Source of the DNA: Cytophagales bacterium
GTDB lineage: Bacteria; Bacteroidota; Bacteroidia; Cytophagales; Cyclobacteriaceae
Reading direction: 5' to 3'
Assembly (NCBI GenBank): GCA_029262935.1
Contig: JAJCYK010000293.1
Span: 1 to 6,479 of the forward strand
Length of the DNA: 6,479 bases
Shown: positions 1-6,099 of the stretch, one piece after another
Position numbering within the stretch: position 1 is the first letter of the stretch
Layout: each line of letters opens with the position of its first letter
The notes under the pieces: generated by a model
Seen by the model: only the letters and a program-made list of their open reading frames with translations
What the model was told of the DNA's origin: nothing
Databases searched by the model: none
Made by a program: the position numbers and the translations under genes

Positions 1-412
1 AATATCGATAGCTTCATTAAGCATTGGGATCGCGGAAGGCGCTTTAAACGCCGCAATCCAATACTCCAAAGAACGTTACCAATTCGATAAACCAATTGCT
101 TCCTTTCAAGGGATATCGTTCAAGCTTGCCAAGATGGCTACAGAGTTAGAAGCAGCAAAACTGCTTACTTTTAATGCGGCACATTTAAAGAATCAAGGAA
201 AACGAGTAAGTAAAGAGTCCGCTATGGCTAAGTACTATGCTTCGGAAGTAGCAGTCAGTGTGGCTAATGAAGCGGTGCAGATTTTTGGAGGTTATGGTTA
301 TATTAAAGATTACCCCGTAGAGAAATACTATCGTGATGCAAAACTTTGTACCATTGGTGAAGGAACTTCTGAAATCCAAAAACTTGTAATCGCACGTGAT
401 ATACTAAAGTGA
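1..412 (+). CDS. Acyl-CoA dehydrogenase, C-terminal part (5' end outside window)
   Basis: This flavoprotein family catalyses alpha,beta-dehydrogenation of acyl-CoA thioesters, the first step of a beta-oxidation cycle, in the cytoplasm and passing electrons to ETF. The frame is open from base 2 to the TGA at 410-412, giving about 136 residues of a protein normally near 380, so only the C-terminal helical domain is present. Visible family landmarks, in order, are [23 protein letters not shown] (the Arg and Phe of the usual R-x-x-F-G FAD contact, here followed by Asp instead of Gly), [38 protein letters not shown], and [17 protein letters not shown]. The Glu at 359-361 in GEGT aligns with the catalytic base of short-chain enzymes. 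The ATG at 134 is internal and not the start. Chain-length specificity cannot be read from this fragment. It ends 60 bp before rpsU, which has its own promoter, so the two are probably separate transcripts. Confidence 0.95.
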   Translation, partial: ISIASLSIGIAEGALNAAIQYSKERYQFDKPIASFQGISFKLAKMATELEAAKLLTFNAAHLKNQGKRVSKESAMAKYYASEVAVSVANEAVQIFGGYGYIKDYPVEKYYRDAKLCTIGEGTSEIQKLVIARDILK

Positions 413-417
413 TAAAG

Positions 418-449
418 TTTGTTAATTAAATACTTCTTTTATAAATTTG
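418..449 (+). promoter_or_regulatory. Bacteroidota-type sigma promoter for rpsU
   Basis: A TTTG at 418-421 (-33 element) and TAAATTTG at 442-449 (exact match to the TAnnTTTG -7 consensus) are separated by 20 bp. This is the architecture known for Bacteroidota primary-sigma promoters. Transcription would begin around 453-457, giving a leader of roughly 15-20 nt before the rpsU ATG at 473. The -33 element lies only a few bases past the acyl-CoA dehydrogenase stop. It is the best-formed promoter in the window and probably drives rpsU, the recombinase gene and hpf. Confidence 0.7.
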
Positions 450-472
450 CATCCCTTTAAACAAAAGAGTAG

Positions 473-667
473 ATGATAATAGTAAACGTAAAGGAAAACG
501 AATCCATAGACAGAGCACTCAAACGTTTTAAGAAAAAATTCGAACGTACTGGTGTTTTGAAGGAATTACGAGGTAGAACGCATTTTGTAAAGCCGTCTAT
601 TCAAAGAAGAACTGAAAAGCTCAAAGCAGCATATCGTCAGAAGATGTATGCTAAGGAGAACTATTAA
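473..667 (+). CDS. rpsU: 30S ribosomal protein bS21
   Basis: bS21 is a small, basic protein of the 30S platform near the 3' end of 16S rRNA. The product is 64 residues, the usual size, with the family core IDRALKRFKKKFERTG (residues 12-27), the RGRTHFVKPS segment (33-42) and a basic C-terminal helix. Tyr54 (in KAAYRQ) matches the residue that, in the Flavobacterium johnsoniae ribosome structure, helps bS21 occlude the anti-Shine-Dalgarno sequence with bS6 and bS18; that role is known for the family and inferred here. The ATG at 473 is chosen because the N-terminus MIIVNVKENESIDRALKR is typical. Only a weak AAAAGAG lies upstream (463-469), 3 nt from the ATG, so no strong Shine-Dalgarno is present. 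The recombinase gene follows 59 bp after the stop and is probably co-transcribed. Confidence 0.97.
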   Translation: MIIVNVKENESIDRALKRFKKKFERTGVLKELRGRTHFVKPSIQRRTEKLKAAYRQKMYAKENY

Positions 668-699
668 TTTTTTTTACCATCCAATTATCATTAAGTTTA

Positions 700-718
700 T
701 TTGAGAGGTAATCTCAAA
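700..718 (+). promoter_or_regulatory. Hairpin just upstream of the xer recombinase start
   Basis: TTTGAGA (700-706) and TCTCAAA (712-718) form a perfect 7-bp stem around the 5-nt loop GGTAA. The 3' arm ends 8 nt before the ATG at 727, inside the rpsU-xer intergenic region. It is followed by only a few A residues, not a T-run, so it does not look like an intrinsic terminator in the plus direction. It could lower recombinase translation, protect the 3' end of the rpsU segment from decay, or be a protein-binding palindrome. The structure is seen directly; its role is not known. Confidence 0.45.
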
Positions 719-726
719 AAGACTTG

Positions 727-1608
727 ATGGTATCCTCATTCCTAAAATATCTAGAGTATGAAAAGCGATGCAGTAAGCATACGCTGTCTTCATATCGTAA
801 CGACCTAAATCAATTTGATCAGTTCGTTAAATCCTATCCAGAGCCAGGAACGGTAACTTCTGCTTCGCATCAGCATATTCGCGCATGGTTAATTACCTTG
901 TTGGAAAAAGGTTTGGTGGCGCGTACAGTAAATCGAAAAATAGCTGCCTTAAGATCCTACTACAAGTATGCTCTAAAGCATGATATAATCGAAAAGGACC
1001 CATCCCGTAAAGTACGGGTATTAAAAGCCGCTAAGAATCTTCCGGTTTTTGCCCAAGAAACCGAAATATTAAAGACCTTAGATCAATTGGTGTATCAAGA
1101 TGGGTTCGAAGGTGCCAGGGATAAATTAGTTATAGAGTTTCTTTACGGTACCGGGACAAGACTTTCCGAACTAATTAATTTAAACGAGCAGGATTTAAAT
1201 TTGACCAATAAATTAGTTAAAGTATTGGGCAAGAGAAACAAAGAAAGGATCATACCTATACCAAGCCCCCTTGTTGAAGTAATTGCTAGTTATTTAGAGT
1301 TAAAAAGAGATCGTTTTTCTAATAACTACTCACCCTATTTAATCGTTAATAATAAAGGAGACCAAAGTTATCCCATGATGGTGTATAGAATTGTAAAAAG
1401 TATACTATTAACGATACCTTCATTGGAGAAACAAAGCCCTCATATACTGCGACATACCTTTGCCACTCATTTATTAAACAAGGGAGCTGAATTAAATGCT
1501 GTTAAAGAATTGTTGGGACATGCCAGCTTGGCTGCAACTCAGGTTTACACGCATAATACCATAGATCGATTGAAAAAGGTCTTTGATCAATCGCATCCCA
1601 AAGCATAG
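727..1608 (+). CDS. xerC: Xer-type tyrosine recombinase (XerC/XerD)
   Basis: Xer recombinases resolve chromosome dimers by strand exchange at dif near the terminus, usually in concert with FtsK. The product is 293 residues, the normal Xer size. The N-terminal SAM-like core-binding domain covers about residues 1-90 (YEKRCSKHTLSSYRNDL; TVNRKIAALRSYYKYA) and the catalytic domain about 105-293. All active-site residues are present, numbered from this start: Arg145 (GTGTRLSEL), Lys169 (LGKRNKERIIPIP), His239 and Arg242 (HILRHTFATHLL), His265 (LLGHASLAATQVYTH) and nucleophile Tyr274. A TTG codon at 724 adjoins the ATG at 727; the ATG is preferred. Sequence alone cannot separate XerC from XerD; the symbol follows the usual naming of this rpsU-linked gene in Bacteroidota. 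No dif site is seen nearby, as expected for a housekeeping Xer. hpf follows after 22 bp. Confidence 0.93.
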   Translation: MVSSFLKYLEYEKRCSKHTLSSYRNDLNQFDQFVKSYPEPGTVTSASHQHIRAWLITLLEKGLVARTVNRKIAALRSYYKYALKHDIIEKDPSRKVRVLKAAKNLPVFAQETEILKTLDQLVYQDGFEGARDKLVIEFLYGTGTRLSELINLNEQDLNLTNKLVKVLGKRNKERIIPIPSPLVEVIASYLELKRDRFSNNYSPYLIVNNKGDQSYPMMVYRIVKSILLTIPSLEKQSPHILRHTFATHLLNKGAELNAVKELLGHASLAATQVYTHNTIDRLKKVFDQSHPKA

Positions 1609-1630
1609 TTTTAACTTAAAATCAATTCAT

Positions 1631-1969
1631 ATGAATTTAAGAATGCACGCTGTTCATTTCGATGCCGACCAGAAATTGTTGGACTATATTAAAAAGAAAG
1701 TTGAGAAGCTAGAGACCTTCAACCGCAAAATTGTGGATGGGGAGGTTATTTTGCGATTGGAGAAAAGTCATTTGAATAAGAATGAAGTATTCAGTAATAA
1801 AGTAATTGAATTGAAAATCAACATTCCAGGGGAACAGTTGTTTACCAAGGAGTCGTCGAGTTCGTTCGAGTCGGCTACTGACACCGCTGTTGAAATCATG
1901 TCCCGTTTAATAAAGAAACGCAAGCAAAAAAAACAAATTCGTAAAGCAGACTTAAAGGAGTTAAAGTAA
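1631..1969 (+). CDS. hpf: Ribosome hibernation-promoting factor, short form (HPF/RaiA family)
   Basis: HPF/YfiA proteins bind the decoding and mRNA-channel region of the 30S subunit during slow growth and inactivate ribosomes. From the ATG at 1631 the product is 112 residues: a single beta-alpha-beta-beta-beta-alpha S30AE/sigma-54 modulation domain. Typical segments are MHAVHFDADQKLLDYIKKKVEKLE, IVDGEVILRLEK and KVIELKINIPGEQLF, followed by a basic tail (KKRKQKKQIRKADLKELK). The C-terminal dimerisation domain of long HPF is absent, so this is the short class. The open frame extends upstream into the recombinase gene, but MNLRMHAVHF is the family N-terminus, so ATG 1631 is used. It lies 22 bp after the recombinase stop with an AT-rich leader and no Shine-Dalgarno. 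Its TAA ends one base before the metK stop on the other strand. Confidence 0.93.
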   Translation: MNLRMHAVHFDADQKLLDYIKKKVEKLETFNRKIVDGEVILRLEKSHLNKNEVFSNKVIELKINIPGEQLFTKESSSSFESATDTAVEIMSRLIKKRKQKKQIRKADLKELK

Positions 1970-1970
1970 G

Positions 1971-3278
1971 CTAAACCAAGTTAAAGGCTTGTCTTACTTG
2001 ATCTACAAAATCTAGCTTTTCCCAGGTAAAGTACTCTACTTCTTGGGTGGAATTCTTGCGTATCATTTCTTCATCTTCTCCATCGTTTCTTAATTCGATG
2101 TATTGAAGTTTAACTGTTTTGGTGCTGGGCTTCCTACCCATGTGACCATATGCTGCTGTTTCTAAAAAGATGGGGTTCTTTAACCCAAGACGATCGATAA
2201 TGGCCTTGGGTCTCATATCGAATAGATCCCTAGTGATTGCCGCAATTTCAGAATCACTCATACCCACTTGTTGGGTTCCATAGGTATTAATGGTTAGTGA
2301 AACGGGTTTGGCAACTCCGATAGCATAAGCCACTTGCACCAAAATTTCTGATGCCACACCTGCAGCTACCAAGTTTTTGGCAATATGACGGCATGCATAC
2401 GCAGCACTGCGATCGACTTTCGAGGCGTCTTTACCAGAAAAGGCTCCACCACCATGGGCTCCTTTTCCTCCGTAGGTATCTACGATAATTTTTCTTCCCG
2501 TAAGTCCGGCATCCCCATGAGGGCCTCCAATTATAAACTTGCCGGTAGGGTTAATATGATAGATAGTATCTTTTAAGTATTCGGTGGGCAGAACTTCAGG
2601 GATCACATGTTTCATGATGTCTTCCTGTATCTTCCCCAACATCCCTTGATCCGCGACGGTTTGAGCAGCGGTTGATTTTTCCTTTGGCTTAATAAAATCA
2701 TCATGTTGAGTAGAGATAACCACTGTATGGATTCTTTCAATTGACCCATTGTCATTATATTCAACCGTGATTTGAGACTTGGCATCTGGTCTTAGGTAAG
2801 GCATCAGTTCCGGCTGATGTTTTCGTATATCTGCCAATCTCTTAACTAGCTTGTGTGAGTAGGCTAAGGCTAGTGGCATAAAATCTTCCGTTTCATTGTT
2901 GGCATAGCCGAACATCATGCCTTGGTCTCCGGCACCTTGCTCTTTGCCGGCTGATTCATCAACACCTTGAGCAATATCTGGAGATTGACTGTGTAAGGTA
3001 ACCATCACCCCACAAGATTCGGCATCAAACTTATAGTCATCTTCAGTATATCCGATGCGTTTGATAGTGTTTCTCACAATATCGGGTATCTCTACGTACG
3101 CTTTGGTAGTAATTTCACCTCCTACAACTACCAACCCAGTGGTTACAAAAGTTTCACAGGCAACTCTGGAATCAGGGTCTTGTGAGAGCATAGCATCCAG
3201 TATAGCGTCAGATACTTGATCTGCAATTTTATCCGGGTGACCTTCGGATACTGACTCTGAGGTAAATAGATAAGACAT
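1971..3278 (-). CDS. metK: S-adenosylmethionine synthetase (methionine adenosyltransferase)
   Basis: MetK makes S-adenosylmethionine from methionine and ATP, releasing phosphate and pyrophosphate; it is a cytoplasmic, usually tetrameric and essential enzyme. The product has 435 residues. Visible landmarks are the N-terminal [22 protein letters not shown] (GHPDK at 13-17), signature 1 [12 protein letters not shown] (115-126), the ATP-site [22 protein letters not shown] (242-262) and signature 2 [19 protein letters not shown] (276-294). It is about 50 residues longer than the E. coli enzyme. Much of the excess lies between AAYGHMGR (375-382) and the terminal [12 protein letters not shown] (417-428), a Bacteroidota-type insertion of about 35 residues. 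The leader is only some 20 nt from the predicted transcription start, leaving no room for a SAM riboswitch, and none is seen. It provides SAM for enzymes such as the methyltransferase encoded just upstream. Confidence 0.98.
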   Translation of the reverse strand: MSYLFTSESVSEGHPDKIADQVSDAILDAMLSQDPDSRVACETFVTTGLVVVGGEITTKAYVEIPDIVRNTIKRIGYTEDDYKFDAESCGVMVTLHSQSPDIAQGVDESAGKEQGAGDQGMMFGYANNETEDFMPLALAYSHKLVKRLADIRKHQPELMPYLRPDAKSQITVEYNDNGSIERIHTVVISTQHDDFIKPKEKSTAAQTVADQGMLGKIQEDIMKHVIPEVLPTEYLKDTIYHINPTGKFIIGGPHGDAGLTGRKIIVDTYGGKGAHGGGAFSGKDASKVDRSAAYACRHIAKNLVAAGVASEILVQVAYAIGVAKPVSLTINTYGTQQVGMSDSEIAAITRDLFDMRPKAIIDRLGLKNPIFLETAAYGHMGRKPSTKTVKLQYIELRNDGEDEEMIRKNSTQEVEYFTWEKLDFVDQVRQAFNLV

Positions 3279-3280
3279 AG

Positions 3281-3343
3281 AATGTTAAACAATGAGCGAC
3301 AAATTTAGATATTATTTGCAAATTGAAAATGAATGTTAACAAT
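3281..3343. repeat. Direct repeat pair and palindromes flanking the metK promoter
   Basis: AATGTTAAACAAT at 3281-3293 and AATGTTAACAAT at 3332-3343 are near-identical copies differing by one A. They lie on either side of the -7 element at 3300-3307. The second copy contains the perfect palindrome TGTTAACA (3334-3341) and overlaps an inverted repeat ACAAT-ATA-ATTGT (3339-3351). The arrangement resembles a pair of operator half-sites, but the region is very AT-rich and chance similarity is a real alternative. No regulator can be named. Confidence 0.3.
3300..3330 (-). promoter_or_regulatory. Candidate metK promoter
   Basis: On the minus strand TAAATTTG (3307 down to 3300) exactly matches the TAnnTTTG -7 element. 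An upstream TTTTC (3329 to 3325) sits at a suitable distance but is a poor -33 element; a clean TTTG at 3322-3319 is too close, only 11 bp away. Transcription would start near 3296, giving a leader of about 18-20 nt. The promoter would make metK independent of the pdxJ operon upstream. Confidence 0.5.
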
Positions 3344-3352
3344 ATAATTGTG

Positions 3353-4060
3353 TTACTGATTTTGAATAAGAAAAATGGTAGGTTTTTTATTAAGATCAGG
3401 AGTGCTTTTTTTCCAGCTCTTTATGGATTTAGTTCGAACCGTTTGATCTGGGGCTGTCAAATTACAAGCAATGCATAAGAGGGTATGGTCTTGTAGGGTC
3501 TTTAGAATCCCCTCCAATAGTGCTTGATTTCTGTAAGGAGTTTCCATAAAAATTTGTGTTTTCCCCTGGGCTTTGGAACCTTGCTCCAATTCTTTCAATT
3601 TTTTAGCTCGATCTGTTGATGGTATGGGCAGGTAGCCATGGAACTCAAACGATTGTCCATTCATACCACTAGCCATCAGTGCTAACAAAATTGAGGACGG
3701 CCCAACCAAGGGAATAACTTCAATCCCCTTTTTGTGTGCCCAACTTACTGCCAAACTACCAGGATCAGCAATGGCCGGACAGCCAGCTTCGGAAATTATA
3801 CCTACTGCTCTGCCCTGTAAGATGGGTTTCATTAATTCATCTAGATCTTGAGGTTTGGTGTCTTTGTCTAGTTTTTCAAATATTAAGGGCTCCACAGGTT
3901 TGACTTTCAAAGAAGCTACAAATCGTCGTGCAGTACGGATGTTTTCAACTAAAAAGTAGTCTAATATTTTAATAGCCTCCAATATTTGAGGACTAACCAC
4001 TTCCTTTTGAGTCCCTTCGCTTAGCACATTGGGGATTAAAAAAACTTTGCTCATCTCCAT
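3353..4060 (-). CDS. RsmI-like SAM-dependent methyltransferase (tetrapyrrole methylase fold)
   Basis: The 235-residue product belongs to the tetrapyrrole (corrin/porphyrin) methylase fold and most resembles RsmI, which 2'-O-methylates C1402 of 16S rRNA. Visible motifs are ENIRTARRF (39-47), ISEAGCPAIADPG (89-101, equivalent to the RsmI S-D-A-G-T-P-x-I-S-D-P-G SAM loop), PLVGPSSILLALMASG (117-132), FHGYLP (140-145) and METPYR (172-177). It departs from true RsmI at the N-terminus, where the usual P-T-P-I-G-N is VFLIPNVLSEG, and lacks the longer C-terminal tail. It is probably the second, Bacteroidota-type paralogue, whose substrate I cannot state. The start is ATG 4060; the ATG at 4054 (MSKVFLIPN) is equally credible. 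It is the last gene of a pdxJ-hydrolase-methyltransferase run, 41 bp after the hydrolase stop. Confidence 0.85.
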   Translation of the reverse strand: MEMSKVFLIPNVLSEGTQKEVVSPQILEAIKILDYFLVENIRTARRFVASLKVKPVEPLIFEKLDKDTKPQDLDELMKPILQGRAVGIISEAGCPAIADPGSLAVSWAHKKGIEVIPLVGPSSILLALMASGMNGQSFEFHGYLPIPSTDRAKKLKELEQGSKAQGKTQIFMETPYRNQALLEGILKTLQDHTLLCIACNLTAPDQTVRTKSIKSWKKSTPDLNKKPTIFLIQNQ

Positions 4061-4089
4061 TTAGAATTCGTAAAAACTACAAACGTTTT

Positions 4090-4120
4090 GAAAAATATGA
4101 ATCAGTTGTCCGTATTCAAA
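4090..4120 (-). promoter_or_regulatory. Possible weak internal promoter for the methyltransferase gene
   Basis: On the minus strand TTTG (4120 to 4117) and TATTTTTC (4097 to 4090, one mismatch to TAnnTTTG) are 19 bp apart, the normal spacing. The -33 element lies in the last codons of the hydrolase gene. It could supplement read-through from pdxJ. In AT-rich DNA such near matches are common, so this is tentative. Confidence 0.25.
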
Positions 4121-4872
4121 AACTCCTGTACAACTTCAAGAAATTTCTGAGGTGCTTCTGCATGTATCCAATGACCCGCTTCAGCAATAGTTTTTATCGT
4201 AGCATTAGGAAACTGGCCCATAATAGTATCGTTATCTTCTTCCAATATGTATTGCGAAGCCCCTCCTTTTAGAAAAAGGCTATGATTACGAATTGCAGGT
4301 AATACTGGAAGGGCAGCCCCCACGGCAGTTATGTTTTCACGGATTGCTGTCAAATTTAGTTTCCATTTGAATCCTCCTTGGTCCTTTCTGTTCAGGTTTT
4401 TCAATAAAAATTGTCTTACACCGGCTTCAGGTACAAAATCAGCTAACAAACGATCTGCTTCTTGCCGACTATTGAGAACATCTACGTTAACCGCAGCCAA
4501 ACCTTCCAAAATGCTTTGGTGATGGACTGGATATGCTTTTGGGCCAATGTCAATAACAAGCAGCTTGTTTATAAATTCGTAATTATCTTGGGTAAAATGC
4601 ATGGCGACTTTTCCGCCCATAGAATGTCCTAACAAAGTAAACCGATTAAGTCTATTTAGATCGGCCCAGGACTTTAGGTCGCTGGACATTACAGGATAGT
4701 TAAACTCTGAATGGTGAAACGACTTTCCATGGTTTCGAAGGTCAACCAGGTACACCGTATGATTCAAGCTCAATACTTTTGCAATGCTCATCCAATTATC
4801 CAGCGATCCAAATAGTCCGTGTAGAATAACTAAAGGAGGTCCCTGCCCTAAATGTTTATGGAATAATGTCAT
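4102..4872 (-). CDS. Alpha/beta-fold hydrolase, YbfF-like esterase
   Basis: The 256-residue product is a cytoplasmic alpha/beta hydrolase close in sequence pattern to E. coli YbfF, an esterase of uncertain physiological substrate. Visible features are the oxyanion-hole segment [12 protein letters not shown] (16-27), VDLRNHGKS (43-51), the nucleophile elbow [11 protein letters not shown] with Ser84 (81-91), a helical cap at roughly 110-190, and the catalytic His234 in [10 protein letters not shown]. The acidic member of the triad is probably in the EEDND stretch (211-215), which I cannot pin down. The length fits the family and no signal peptide is seen. The ATG at 4872 lies inside the end of pdxJ: the two frames overlap by 17 bp, implying translational coupling. 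A role in B6 metabolism is not implied by this linkage alone. Confidence 0.9.
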   Translation of the reverse strand: MTLFHKHLGQGPPLVILHGLFGSLDNWMSIAKVLSLNHTVYLVDLRNHGKSFHHSEFNYPVMSSDLKSWADLNRLNRFTLLGHSMGGKVAMHFTQDNYEFINKLLVIDIGPKAYPVHHQSILEGLAAVNVDVLNSRQEADRLLADFVPEAGVRQFLLKNLNRKDQGGFKWKLNLTAIRENITAVGAALPVLPAIRNHSLFLKGGASQYILEEDNDTIMGQFPNATIKTIAEAGHWIHAEAPQKFLEVVQEFLNTDN

Positions 4873-5587
4873 GAATGGTTAATTCTCGTAAGTATAGTTG
4901 GATGGTGTTTTCTAGTCCTAAATAAAGGGCATCACAAACAATGGCATGACCGATAGACACTTCATCTAAATATGGCATTTTGGATTTAAAGAATTGCAGA
5001 TTATTTAAGTCCAAATCGTGACCAGCATTTACTCCCAACCCCAGTCGATTTGCCAAGTCAGCGGCGGATTGGTATGAAGACACTGCCAATAGCTTATCGT
5101 TATGGTATTGCTTGGCGTAAGCTTCCGTGTACAGTTCAATTCGATGACAACCAATTTCCGCAGCTTTTTGGATACGGATTGGAATGGGGTCAATAAAGAG
5201 GCTAGTACGAATATCTTGTTCATTTAGTTCCTGTACAACTTCCTTTAAAAAGGTTTCATTCGATATGGTATCCCAGCCCGTATTGGAAGTAATTACATCC
5301 GGACCGTCAGGAACCAAGGTTGCTTGGGTGGGATTAATTAACTTTACTAAGTCCATAAACCTTTTATCGGGATATCCCTCGATATTGTATTCCGTGGTTA
5401 CCACTTCTTTTAAATCCAACACATCTTGATAAGTAATGTGTCGTTCGTCAGGACGAGGATGTACTGTTATTCCTTGAGCTCCAAAACGTTCGCAGTCTAT
5501 TGCTGCCTGCACCACATTAGGATTATTTCCTCCCCTGGCATTGCGCAAGGTGGCAAATTTGTTAATATTTACGCTTAACTTTGTCAT
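4856..5587 (-). CDS. pdxJ: Pyridoxine 5'-phosphate synthase
   Basis: PdxJ condenses 1-deoxy-D-xylulose 5-phosphate with 3-amino-2-oxopropyl phosphate to form pyridoxine 5'-phosphate, the ring-closing step of the DXP-dependent vitamin B6 pathway. The 243-residue TIM barrel is full length. Active-site landmarks are [17 protein letters not shown] (4-20), [12 protein letters not shown] with His43, Arg45 and His50, Glu70 in NIEG, Glu151 in [11 protein letters not shown], His190 in [14 protein letters not shown] and [11 protein letters not shown] (211-221). They align with E. coli His45, Glu72, Glu153 and His193. The loop [15 protein letters not shown] (92-106) replaces the enterobacterial VPEKRQEVTTEGGLD and looks like the Bacteroidota form. 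The gene heads the minus-strand operon, is divergent from yqeY with 52 bp between starts, and overlaps the hydrolase gene at its 3' end. I could not find a convincing -33/-7 pair for it. Confidence 0.97.
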   Translation of the reverse strand: MTKLSVNINKFATLRNARGGNNPNVVQAAIDCERFGAQGITVHPRPDERHITYQDVLDLKEVVTTEYNIEGYPDKRFMDLVKLINPTQATLVPDGPDVITSNTGWDTISNETFLKEVVQELNEQDIRTSLFIDPIPIRIQKAAEIGCHRIELYTEAYAKQYHNDKLLAVSSYQSAADLANRLGLGVNAGHDLDLNNLQFFKSKMPYLDEVSIGHAIVCDALYLGLENTIQLYLRELTIHDIIP

Positions 5588-5612
5588 TCTTGGGACAGCG
5601 TTGGTAGTGTTG
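5580..5612 (+). promoter_or_regulatory. Candidate promoter for yqeY-cvpA
   Basis: TTTG at 5580-5583 and TAGTGTTG at 5605-5612 (one mismatch to TAnnTTTG) are 21 bp apart on the plus strand. Transcription would begin near 5617, about 20 nt before the yqeY ATG. The -33 element overlaps the first codons of the divergent pdxJ gene, so the two genes would share control DNA. The -7 mismatch keeps this tentative. Confidence 0.4.
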
Positions 5613-5639
5613 CAAGTTACTTAATAATCAGAAATAGCC

Positions 5640-6092
5640 ATGAGTTTAAAAGAGCGTGTAGAACAAGATTTGAAGAATGCCATGAGGGCCCAAAACAAAG
5701 ATGAAGTGCGGGCACTTCGAGGGATAAAATCTCAAATATTATTAGCGGAGACTGAAAAGGGCGCGGGTCAAAGCCTTTCCCCAGATACAGAAATGAGCTT
5801 GTTGACCAAAGCTGCGAAGCAACGTAAAGATTCTGCAAACTTATACCATGAGCAAGGTAGACCAGATCTTGCCCAAATTGAAGAAGCGGAATTGGAAATA
5901 ATAACCAAATACCTTCCTGAACAAATGTCCGAGGAGGACTTGGAAGCCCACTTAAAGAATCTAATTGTAGCGTTAGGGGCTACCGGACCTCAAGACATGG
6001 GAAAAGTAATGGGGCAAGCTAATCAGCAACTTAAAGGGAAAGCCGATGGCGCTACCATTGCAAAAATGGTTAAATCAATGCTAATCAATTAA
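5640..6092 (+). CDS. yqeY: GatB/YqeY domain protein
   Basis: The product has 150 residues, the normal size for stand-alone YqeY proteins. These resemble the C-terminal helical domain of GatB, the tRNA-dependent amidotransferase subunit, and lack a catalytic kinase domain; their cellular role is not established, though tRNA interaction is often proposed. Family features seen are LKERVEQDLKNAMRAQNKDEV (3-23), LRGIKSQIL, AKQRKDSANLYHEQGRPDLA (58-77), EEAELEIITKYLPEQMSEEDL (81-101) and MGKVMGQANQQLKGKADGATI near the end. The ATG at 5640 starts the standard MSLKERV N-terminus. The cvpA-family gene starts 7 bp after the stop and is surely co-transcribed. In many Bacteroidota this gene follows ftsZ, from general knowledge; here it follows a divergent pdxJ. 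Confidence 0.93.
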   Translation: MSLKERVEQDLKNAMRAQNKDEVRALRGIKSQILLAETEKGAGQSLSPDTEMSLLTKAAKQRKDSANLYHEQGRPDLAQIEEAELEIITKYLPEQMSEEDLEAHLKNLIVALGATGPQDMGKVMGQANQQLKGKADGATIAKMVKSMLIN

Positions 6093-6099
6093 TAGAACC

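Noticed and set aside
668..675. Run of eight T directly after the rpsU stop, as an intrinsic terminator
   Set aside because: No stable hairpin precedes the T-run; the preceding bases are the AT-rich 3' end of rpsU.
727..1608. The tyrosine recombinase as a mobile-element or integron integrase
   Set aside because: Its size, motifs and location between rpsU and hpf match the housekeeping Xer; no attachment site, repeat or cargo genes flank it.
1926..1933. A8 run near the end of hpf as a programmed frameshift site
   Set aside because: Codon phasing does not fit a slippery heptamer, and the zero frame continues normally to a typical basic tail.
2385..2576. Plus-strand open frame antisense to metK
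   Set aside because: It is a shadow of the metK reading frame with no recognisable protein features; similar shadow frames occur opposite the acyl-CoA dehydrogenase, hydrolase, pdxJ and yqeY genes.
3279..3352. SAM riboswitch upstream of metK
   Set aside because: The spacer is only 74 bp, the predicted leader about 20 nt, and no SAM-I or SAM-II like helices or pseudoknot can be drawn.
4351..4358. TAAATTTG on the minus strand inside the hydrolase gene as an internal promoter
   Set aside because: No TTTG-like -33 element lies at the right distance and the motif simply encodes KLNL; no gene start follows closely.
4834..4841. AAGGAGGT on the plus strand, a perfect Shine-Dalgarno match
   Set aside because: It is antisense inside the hydrolase gene and is followed only by a very short frame (ATG TTT ATG GAA TAA). 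Chance from the codons for a Gly-Pro-Pro-Leu stretch.
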